In this document: positions 15,049 through 22,111 of the stretch, piece after piece | Numbering within the stretch: position 1 is the stretch's first letter | Layout: each line of letters opens with the position of its first letter | Assembly (NCBI GenBank): GCA_002394235.1 | Contig: DGTF01000079.1 | Coordinates: 9,350 to 31,460, forward strand | Length of the DNA stretch: 22,111 nucleotides | From: Eubacterium sp. UBA4343 | GTDB taxonomy: Bacteria; Bacillota; Clostridia; Lachnospirales; Lachnospiraceae | Direction of reading: 5' to 3' | The notes under the pieces: generated by a model | What the model was told of the DNA's origin: nothing | Database searches by the model: none | Seen by the model: only the letters and a program-made list of their open reading frames with translations | Program-made: the position numbers and the translations under genes

Positions 15049-15951
15049 ATGGCTTCAAACATGAAAGCGGTGAAGCTTCGTATTAAAAGTGTAACAAATA
15101 CGAGACAGATCACCAAAGCCATGGAACTTGTGGCGTCCTCCAAGCTGCGCAGGGCTAAGGACAGAGCCGACAGATGCAGACCCTACTTAAGGGAGCTGCG
15201 TCAGGCAATGAATGATATCGCGGGACAGAATACAGATTTTACGAGCGCTTACACAAAACAGTCAAATAGCGAACGCAGCTGCTGCGTGCTGATCACAGGC
15301 GACAGAGGAATGGCGGGCGGATATAACAGTAATGTATTCAAAATGCTGGAAGCCGGTATGGCCGGAAAAGAGTTCGTTGTGCTGCCGATCGGAAAAAAAT
15401 CCGTTGAGTATGCCAGAAGCAAACATATTGATATCGTTACTGACGAGTTCGCTGAAGTCGCATCGATCAGCGTATCGGATTGTTTTGAGATCGCGCAGCT
15501 GCTCTGCGATCAGTATAAGAAGGGCAGCTTTGGTCATATCCAGCTGTGTTATACGTCATTTAAGTCCATGCTGAGCCAGTCGCCGGTCACATCGGCGCTT
15601 CTGCCGATCATGGATCTGAAAAATGACACTTTGCTGGATTCACAGAAAGAAGGCTCCGAGCGTAAGGATGGTTCGGAGAACGTACAGGTTAGACATGATG
15701 TCATCTGGTATGAGCCGGATGCGGAAACAGTCTTTAACAGTATAGTTCCCGAGTTTCTTGCCGGAATGCTCTATGCCAGTGTCTGCGAGAGTCTTGCCAG
15801 CGAGCTTGCGGCAAGAAGGAACGCGATGGATGCTGCCACAAAGAACGCTGATGAGATGCTTGAACAGTTGAATCTGTATTACAACCGTGCACGTCAGGCT
15901 AGCATCACACAGGAGATCACTGAGATCGTAGCCGGCGCAGACGGCGTCTAA
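15049..15951 (+). CDS. atpG: ATP synthase F1 subunit gamma
   Basis: The rotating central shaft, 300 aa. The N-terminal helix IKSVTNTRQITKAMELVASS and the C-terminal RQASITQEITEIVAGA, which form the coiled coil inside the head, are both conserved. The middle Rossmann-like region contains ITGDRGMAGGYNSNV. An insertion of charged residues around 200-225 (SQKEGSERKDGSENVQV) is a little longer than in many relatives and lies in a variable surface loop. AAAGGAGG stands 8 nt before the ATG. Confidence 0.96.
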   Translation: MASNMKAVKLRIKSVTNTRQITKAMELVASSKLRRAKDRADRCRPYLRELRQAMNDIAGQNTDFTSAYTKQSNSERSCCVLITGDRGMAGGYNSNVFKMLEAGMAGKEFVVLPIGKKSVEYARSKHIDIVTDEFAEVASISVSDCFEIAQLLCDQYKKGSFGHIQLCYTSFKSMLSQSPVTSALLPIMDLKNDTLLDSQKEGSERKDGSENVQVRHDVIWYEPDAETVFNSIVPEFLAGMLYASVCESLASELAARRNAMDAATKNADEMLEQLNLYYNRARQASITQEITEIVAGADGV

Positions 15952-17370
<1,419 letters not shown>

Positions 17371-17385
17371 TAGGAGGGTTATATT

Positions 17386-17787
17386 ATGAAAACCTTTCCG
17401 TTGCGTATAGGAACGCCGGACGGCATGTTTTTCGAGGGTGAGGCGCAGAGGATCGTCTGCAGGAGCATCACGGGAGACATCGCCATCCTTGCCGGACATT
17501 GTGATACCGTGACGGCCCTGGGTATGGGCGGCGCGCATATCATTATGGAGGACGGCACAAAAAAAGAAGCAGCCTGTATCGGAGGAATGCTTACAGTGAT
17601 CAATGGCATTTGCCGCGTCATGTCCACCACCTGGGAATGGGAGGAGGATATCGATGAAGGCAGGGCCCAGAGAGCAAAACGCCGTGCAGAAGAAAAACTC
17701 GCGAAAGGCGGGCTTTCCGATGAGGAATTCAGGCTTACTACGCACAGACTTCACCGGGCTCTGGTGAGGCTTGATGTGAAAAAATAA
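17386..17787 (+). CDS. atpC: ATP synthase F1 subunit epsilon
   Basis: Last gene of the operon, 133 aa. The N-terminal beta-sandwich (about 1-84; FPLRIGTPDGMFFEGEAQRI, and GDIAILAGHCDTVTAL in place of the usual GxxGILPGHAP) and the two C-terminal helices (AQRAKRRAEEKLAKGG, HRLHRALVRLDV) that can inhibit ATP hydrolysis are both present. The sequence is more divergent than that of other subunits, as is usual for epsilon. AGGAGGG lies about 7 nt upstream of the ATG. An intrinsic terminator follows within 10 nt of the stop. Confidence 0.93.
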   Translation: MKTFPLRIGTPDGMFFEGEAQRIVCRSITGDIAILAGHCDTVTALGMGGAHIIMEDGTKKEAACIGGMLTVINGICRVMSTTWEWEEDIDEGRAQRAKRRAEEKLAKGGLSDEEFRLTTHRLHRALVRLDVKK

Positions 17788-17795
17788 TTAACAGG

Positions 17796-17827
17796 GACTG
17801 TCTGTGGTAACGCAGGCAGTTCTTTTT
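17796..17827 (+). terminator. Intrinsic terminator of the ATP synthase operon
   Basis: GACTGTCTGTG (17796-17806) pairs with CGCAGGCAGTT (17811-17821) over 11 bp, including three G-U pairs, around a GTAA loop. It is followed by CTTTTT. It lies 9 nt after the atpC stop. Confidence 0.85.
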
Positions 17828-17974
17828 ATCTCAGTGTGAGATGCCCCGCCGCTTCTTAAGCGGCGGCTTATGCTGAAATAAACGCTTTGCGAGGATGTTC
17901 AGGGATTCGGTTTGAAAGACGTCAGATGAAGCTGACCCGAATCCCGAGCCAAGTCTCGCGAGCGAGACTTGAAG
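17828..17974 (+). repeat. Structured repeat B, downstream of the ATP synthase operon
   Basis: The second, better folded copy of the element at 10134-10310, in the same orientation and again directly after TTTTTAT of a terminator. It has three strong hairpins: CCGCCGCTT/AAGCGGCGG (17846-17866), GGGATTCGG/CCGAATCCC with inner GTCAG/CTGAC (17902-17945), and AAGTCTCG/CGAGACTT (17951-17970). Both copies keep an open frame reading EINA(L/P)RGC(S/A)GIRF, which might be a remnant of a coding end. The layout, with a hairpin near each end and a fixed 5' flank, suggests a non-autonomous IS200/IS605-like element. No transposase is present. Confidence 0.7.
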
Positions 17975-17997
17975 TCATTTGAGGTCCGTCTAAATGG

Positions 17998-18027
17998 TTG
18001 TAAAAGTTATCGGGGATATGATACAAT
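17998..18027 (+). promoter_or_regulatory. Promoter of the LRR/DUF5648-like gene
   Basis: TTGTAA (17998-18003), an 18-nt spacer and TACAAT (18022-18027) give a plausible sigma-A promoter about 75 nt before the start codon. The leader contains a 7-bp hairpin, TTCCTTT/AAAGGAA (18057-18074). Confidence 0.65.
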
Positions 18028-18105
18028 GGCGGAGATAAGGATAGACAGGGGGAGTCTTCCTTTGGAAAAAGGAATAATAATTATTTAACGAAAGGGGAGC
18101 AAACA

Positions 18106-19122
18106 ATGAGGGCATTAAAAAAAATAATTATTTTCATCATTGTTGCAGCTGTTATTGCTGCGGCAGCATACTTTGGATACGGATACTACCAGAAATGGAA
18201 GGGAGAAAAAGAACCGGCAGGAGAAGTATCGGCAAACTATGCGGATGGCGTTCTGACTGTTGAAGGAAGCGGCAGGATGCCGAATTACAGTTCGGCCGGA
18301 TCCGACCGCGAGTGGGACAGCTATAAGGACGAACTGACAAATGTAGTGATTGGTTCGGGAATCACCGGCATAGGAAAGAATGCTTTTATGAATATGACAG
18401 CGATGACGGAAGCCAGGATCGGATCAGACGTGGAGATCATTGATGTGAACGCATTCAACGGCTGCAGCAGCCTGGAATCCGTGAATATTCCGGCAAGCGT
18501 AAAAACGATCGGAGAGAATGCTTTCTGGGGATGCAAAAACCTGAAGGATATCTCCTATGAAGGATCGAAGGAAGACTGGGATCAGGTCAGCATCGGCGAA
18601 AATAATATCGTGCTGACAGATGCGAATATTCGGTTTGTCGGCGGTGAAGAGGTCAGCGATTCATCTTCGGCGGCAGGTTCGGCAGTAGAGGAAACAGAAG
18701 AAGTAAACATAGAGACTACCAGCATGTACAGGGTATCCAATTCAGAGACGGAAGAACTGTACTACACTACGATCGATTCGGAACGTGACGCGCTGGTAGC
18801 ATCGGGCTGGAATTATGACGGCATAATGTGGAAGCAGCCAAAGTCTTCCAATACGCCGATCTATCGTTTGCAGAATCCTGCAACGGGAGCACATTATTAT
18901 ACCATTGACTGGCAGCAGAGGACGGATTGTGTGGCTGCCGGATGGTCAGTCGATGGAATCATCGGTTACTCCGACGACCGCCAGTCTATTCCGGTCTACC
19001 GGGTACAGAATCCAAATGCAGTCATTGCCACACATTGTTATACTGTGAGCGAGGAAGAAGTCAACACTCTGGTGGCGTCAGGATGGATCAATGAGGGCGT
19101 TGCATGGTATGCCTGTTCATAA
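18106..19122 (+). CDS. Membrane-anchored protein with LRR_5 region and three DUF5648-like repeats
   Basis: A 338-aa protein, probably exposed at the cell surface. A short basic start is followed by a membrane helix (about 6-24, without a cleavage or lipobox site that I can see). Residues 45-180 hold BspA-type leucine-rich repeats (LTNVVIGSGITGIGKNAF, NGCSSLESVNIPASVKTIG, CKNLKDI). After an acidic Ser-rich linker (181-205) come three repeats of about 40 aa (208-245, 252-289, 297-336) sharing YR(V/L)xNxxT...YYTxxxxE...GW...G, as in DUF5648. Such repeats occur in clostridial surface proteins of unknown function. AGGGGAGC lies 5 nt before the ATG. The gene is monocistronic, with its own promoter and terminator. 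Its ligand is unknown. Confidence 0.85.
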   Translation: MRALKKIIIFIIVAAVIAAAAYFGYGYYQKWKGEKEPAGEVSANYADGVLTVEGSGRMPNYSSAGSDREWDSYKDELTNVVIGSGITGIGKNAFMNMTAMTEARIGSDVEIIDVNAFNGCSSLESVNIPASVKTIGENAFWGCKNLKDISYEGSKEDWDQVSIGENNIVLTDANIRFVGGEEVSDSSSAAGSAVEETEEVNIETTSMYRVSNSETEELYYTTIDSERDALVASGWNYDGIMWKQPKSSNTPIYRLQNPATGAHYYTIDWQQRTDCVAAGWSVDGIIGYSDDRQSIPVYRVQNPNAVIATHCYTVSEEEVNTLVASGWINEGVAWYACS

Positions 19123-19213
19123 ATGATCCTTAGGAAAGAATTACTTATCGGAACGGCAAGTTTACGTTGACACAAATATAAAATTATTATAAAGTAATCT
19201 GCAGAGCGGGAAT

Positions 19214-19257
19214 AAAGATGTTCATGGTATGTCAATGCCGTGAACATCTTTATTATT
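19214..19257 (+). terminator. Intrinsic terminator of the LRR/DUF5648-like gene
   Basis: AAAGATGTTCATGG (19214-19227) pairs with CCGTGAACATCTTT (19238-19251) over 14 bp with one G-U pair, followed by ATTATTT. It lies 90 nt after the stop codon. Confidence 0.8.
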
Positions 19258-19298
19258 TCTGCTATGGGAAATTGTGTTAATTTTCTATGAAGATTAAA

Positions 19299-19338
19299 GT
19301 GTCAAAAGTCCGTTGTTCAGAAATTGTAGTTTTGACAC
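19299..19338 (+). other. Hairpin in the leader of the AGCS symporter gene
   Basis: GTGTCAAAA (19299-19307) is the exact reverse complement of 19330-19338, with a 22-nt loop. It lies about 75 nt before the start codon. A weak promoter-like pair, TTGTGT-N17-TAAAGT (19272-19300), is just upstream and partly overlaps it, so the hairpin could be either an operator or the start of the transcript. The rest of 19258-19413 shows nothing else. Confidence 0.4.
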
Positions 19339-19413
19339 CCGAATCCCATGAAGCAAAAACAAAGAGTCATTAGAGAAGGAGTGGCATGACGAGGTTGAGA
19401 AGGAGGAGAGGTG

Positions 19414-20919
19414 ATGATCGATATTATCACAAATGTAAACGGCGTTATTAATAATGCTGTATGGGGTTGGCCTGCACTGATCCTGCTGGGTTTTGTCGGC
19501 GTGCTTATGACATGCATGACAAAGTTTTTCCAGCTGTCTCATTTCAAATACTGGATGAAGCATACGATCGGAGCGATCTTTGGTGAAAAACATATTACGG
19601 CGCATACTGAGGACAAAACGATCTCTCAGTTCCAGTCGCTTTGCACAGCGCTGGCAGCTACTGTAGGAACAGGTAATATCGTCGGCGTTGCCGGAGCCAT
19701 CGCTGTAGGAGGTCCGGGAGCGGTATTCTGGATGTGGCTGATCGCCTTTTTCGGAATGATGACGAACTATTCGGAGAACGTCCTTGGTATACTTTACAGA
19801 AGAAAAAATACAGAGGGAGAATGGTGCGGAGGCGCCATGTATTACCTCAGGGACGGACTCGGAAGCAAGAAAGGCTGCAAAGGCATAGGTGCCGCGCTGG
19901 CAGTTCTGTTTTCTGTTTTCTGTCTTCTGGCTTCTTTCGGAATCGGAAATATGAGTCAGGTAAACAGTATGGTAAGTAATATCAATCATGCATTCGGCAT
20001 TCCGAAACTAGGCGTTGGTATTTTCCTGTTTGTCGCAGTCGGCGCGGTTATTCTCGGAGGTCTGAAGAGGATTGCCGCCATGACAGAAAAGCTGGTTCCT
20101 TTCATGGTCATTCTCTATCTGGCAGGAACACTTTTTATCATTATTGCAAATATTACAATGATACCGGCAGTATTTGTATCTATCTTTAAGGGTGCTTTCG
20201 CACTGAGATCCGCAGCGGGCGGTATAGTCGGCGCAGGTATCGCAACGGCTATGAAGATGGGTATGAAGAGAGGAGTCTTTTCCAATGAAGCAGGTCTTGG
20301 CTCTTCTGTTATGGTTCATTCGAGTTCTAACGTCAAAGAACCTGTCCGTCAGGGAATGTGGGGTATCTTCGAGGTTTTTGCAGATACGATCGTTGTCTGT
20401 ACACTGACAGCTCTTACGCTTCTTTCCAGCGGCGCTGTAGATCTGGCGACGGGGCAGATGACAGGCGAGGCGGAAGCTGTAGGATCAAGCAATATGATGA
20501 GCTATGCCTTTGAACAGGCATTCGGAAAGGCAGGCTCTGCATTCATTGCCGTGGCCATTCTTCTGTTTGCATATTCTACGGTCCTCGGATGGAGCCATTA
20601 TGGTTCAAAGGCATTTGAGTATCTGTTCGGAACAAAAGCAATCCTTTTGTATCGCGCGATATTTGTCGTAATCGTTCTTGCGGGTTCGGTTATCGAAGCG
20701 AAGCTTGCATGGGATATATCCGATACGTTTAACGGATTGATGATGATCCCGAACCTTATCGGCGTGCTCGTTCTTTCGCCGCAGGTTATGAAGTGCACGA
20801 AAAATTATGTAGACCGCAAGATGAATCATAAGAAAGGAATCAGACCGATGCTGTCGATGCTCGAGGATGTCCAGGCTGTGCAGGCGGCAGCCCTGGCAAG
20901 AGACGAGGATGAAGACTAA
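19414..20919 (+). CDS. Sodium:alanine/glycine symporter family protein (AGCS)
   Basis: A 501-aa cytoplasmic-membrane carrier of the alanine-or-glycine:cation symporter family, which takes up small amino acids with Na+ (some members use H+). Family landmarks are VGTGNIVGVAGAI (about 84-96) in an early helix, GPGAVFWMWLIAFFGMMTNYSE, GGAMYYLRDGLG, and FSNEAGLGSS near residue 290. Around ten or eleven hydrophobic helices are visible, and the charged tail (KGIRPMLSMLEDVQ...DEDED) is cytoplasmic. The ATG at 19414 is preferred to the GTG just before it because it lies 7 nt after AAGGAGG. The substrate may be alanine, glycine, serine or glutamine. A further gene in the same direction follows after 54 nt and may be co-transcribed. 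Confidence 0.94.
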   Translation: MIDIITNVNGVINNAVWGWPALILLGFVGVLMTCMTKFFQLSHFKYWMKHTIGAIFGEKHITAHTEDKTISQFQSLCTALAATVGTGNIVGVAGAIAVGGPGAVFWMWLIAFFGMMTNYSENVLGILYRRKNTEGEWCGGAMYYLRDGLGSKKGCKGIGAALAVLFSVFCLLASFGIGNMSQVNSMVSNINHAFGIPKLGVGIFLFVAVGAVILGGLKRIAAMTEKLVPFMVILYLAGTLFIIIANITMIPAVFVSIFKGAFALRSAAGGIVGAGIATAMKMGMKRGVFSNEAGLGSSVMVHSSSNVKEPVRQGMWGIFEVFADTIVVCTLTALTLLSSGAVDLATGQMTGEAEAVGSSNMMSYAFEQAFGKAGSAFIAVAILLFAYSTVLGWSHYGSKAFEYLFGTKAILLYRAIFVVIVLAGSVIEAKLAWDISDTFNGLMMIPNLIGVLVLSPQVMKCTKNYVDRKMNHKKGIRPMLSMLEDVQAVQAAALARDEDED

Positions 20920-20973
20920 GCAAGGAAGAAAACCGTTATGATGTCCTGCGGTTTGATCCGGGAGGAAACAATT

Positions 20974-21957
20974 ATGAAGCTTGAAGAGGTCAGAGGCATC
21001 ATTGATGCTATAGATCCTCAGATCAGGAAACTGATCATGGAACGTCTTGACTGTTCGTATAAAGTGGCTGAGGCAAAAAAAGAATCCGGAGATATTACGA
21101 TCTACAGGGCAGACCGCGAGGAAGAAATCCTGAAACGTCTGGGAGAGGATGTGCCCCCGGAGAGAAAAGCCGGATATTTGGCGGTTGTAAGAAAGATCAT
21201 GGAAACCAGCCGGATGTATCAGTATGGCCTTCTGTTTGACTGGCTCGATGGGATCTTTGAGCCGCTGGCAAAGGGTATCGAAATATATCCGAACGGATCC
21301 CGGGTACGCGTACTGATAGAACGTCCGAACCGTCCGAACGCCATGTCTTCTATCCTGAGTATGATCGGAGATTACGGATACAATATGGAGAAGATGGAGC
21401 TGATCCGTGATGATGCCGAAAAGAACACCGTCACATTTGAACTGACGATTATCGGGAATCTCAGTGAGAGTTCCATGCAGAAGCTCATGTTTCAGCTTTC
21501 CATGGAAAGCCTGAGTTTTAAGATACTTGAAAACAGGAGGACAAAAATATATCTGGCGGGGCCGTTCTTTGAACAGCATGAAACAGAAATGGTTTTAAAA
21601 GCAGAAAATATTTTGCGCGGGCGGGGTTTTGAGGTGTTCAGTCCCAGAGAATATGAACCGCGGGATGAAGCAGGAAGCAGGGCCTGGTCGGAAAAGATAT
21701 TTGCGATGGACAGAGCAAATATAGACGAGTGTGATTGTGTGGTCATGCTTTATTACGGGGCAAACAGCGATACCGGCACCGCGTGGGAATGCGGATACGC
21801 CTATGCGGCGGGGAAACCGGTGATCGTAGTGCACCTGTCAGAGGTCTCGAACCTTATGGTTCACGAAGGAAGCTGGGCAAATATAAGCATTGATGAACTG
21901 GAAACTTACGATTTCAGCAGGATGCCCGCGAAAAAATATCAGGGAAAAATGATATAA
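20974..21957 (+). CDS. Chorismate mutase - ACT-like - nucleoside 2-deoxyribosyltransferase fusion protein
   Basis: A 327-aa soluble protein with three parts. Residues 1-85 are an AroQ-type chorismate mutase with counterparts of the active-site Arg7, Arg24, Lys35, Arg48, Glu49, Ser79 and Gln83 (EEVRGIIDAID, MERLDCSYKVAEAKKE, REEEILKRL, IMETSRMYQ). The residue matching E. coli Asp48 is Arg45. Residues 108-187 look like an ACT fold (RVRVLIERPNRPNAMSSIL, then DYGYNMEKMELI). Residues 190-327 belong to the nucleoside 2-deoxyribosyltransferase family: IYLAGPFFE, the strand DECDCVVMLYYG, and SDTGTAWECGYAYAAGKPVI with the expected catalytic Glu272. The frame is continuous and the joints are not frameshifts. 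GGGAGG lies 8 nt before this ATG. An upstream in-frame ATG (20938) is less likely. The joint role of the domains is unknown, and I know of no described protein with this order. Confidence 0.88.
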   Translation: MKLEEVRGIIDAIDPQIRKLIMERLDCSYKVAEAKKESGDITIYRADREEEILKRLGEDVPPERKAGYLAVVRKIMETSRMYQYGLLFDWLDGIFEPLAKGIEIYPNGSRVRVLIERPNRPNAMSSILSMIGDYGYNMEKMELIRDDAEKNTVTFELTIIGNLSESSMQKLMFQLSMESLSFKILENRRTKIYLAGPFFEQHETEMVLKAENILRGRGFEVFSPREYEPRDEAGSRAWSEKIFAMDRANIDECDCVVMLYYGANSDTGTAWECGYAYAAGKPVIVVHLSEVSNLMVHEGSWANISIDELETYDFSRMPAKKYQGKMI

Positions 21958-22027
21958 ATGATATGATCGGCGGAACGCTGATCTTTTGCCGAAAGACTTT
22001 TCCGATTCTCCGGGTATAAAAAAGAAT

Positions 22028-22086
22028 AAAAGGACAGCCGGATTCCGGTCATTTTCATGACGGGGGATCAGGGTTGTCCTTTTTTG
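22028..22086 (+). terminator. Intrinsic terminator of the fusion-protein gene
   Basis: AAAAGGACAGCC (22028-22039) pairs with GGTTGTCCTTTT (22072-22083) over 12 bp with one G-U pair. An inner stem GTCAT/ATGAC with flanking CC/GG stacks within it, and a T-tract follows. It lies 70 nt after the stop and marks the end of the transcript. Confidence 0.85.
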
Positions 22087-22111
22087 ATGTCATAGATAAT
22101 ATGAAGTGACC

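Noticed and set aside
20605..21579. Minus-strand frame of 324 codons opposite the symporter and fusion genes
   Set aside because: It spans two well-supported plus-strand genes antisense and has no family features.

Overview
The window reads as chromosome of a Gram-positive anaerobe of the class Clostridia, most likely Lachnospiraceae. This is an inference from the purine-rich Shine-Dalgarno sites, mid-range GC, an F-type ATP synthase operon in the order I-B-E-F-H-A-G-D-C with an AtpZ-like gene in front, a PucR/CdaR-type regulator, a lipoprotein with a C39-like peptidase domain, and an LRR_5 plus DUF5648-like surface protein. No rRNA, tRNA, CRISPR array, prophage or intact transposase was seen.

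Layout. (1) 1-5.4 kb: three plus-strand genes, asnB (asparagine synthetase), a type I phosphodiesterase/alkaline-phosphatase-superfamily protein that lacks its first metal-binding Asp, and a PucR-family regulator. Each is preceded by, and the last also followed by, a mosaic of hairpin-forming intergenic repeats that share CTTATACAG/CTGTATAAG edges. (2) 5.4-7.8 kb, minus strand: a C39-like lipoprotein with a 200-residue low-complexity tail, a probable 68-aa Asn/Thr-rich small protein whose ribosome binding site is buried in a hairpin, and a small membrane-anchored protein. (3) 7.8-10.1 kb: a phosphoglucomutase with a clear sigma-A promoter, operator-like repeats and a structured leader of about 165 nt. 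(4) 10.1-18.0 kb: the complete ATP synthase operon with promoter and terminator. A structured direct repeat of about 150-175 bp follows the terminators on both sides of it. Subunit c has a two-carboxylate motif that suggests Na+ coupling. (5) 18.0-22.1 kb: a membrane-anchored LRR/DUF5648-like protein, an AGCS-type sodium:amino acid symporter, and a three-domain protein joining a chorismate mutase, an ACT-like region and a nucleoside 2-deoxyribosyltransferase.

How the genes fit together. The ATP synthase and the AGCS symporter would both draw on a sodium gradient if the c-ring reading is right. AsnB and the symporter both serve amino acid supply, and phosphoglucomutase links glycolysis to cell-wall and storage sugars. 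The most unusual objects are the chorismate mutase-ACT-deoxyribosyltransferase fusion at the right end, the hairpin repeat family at the left end, and the paired structured repeats around the atp operon. I did not find a defence system or other recognisable multi-gene novel system. The novelty is in these individual items.
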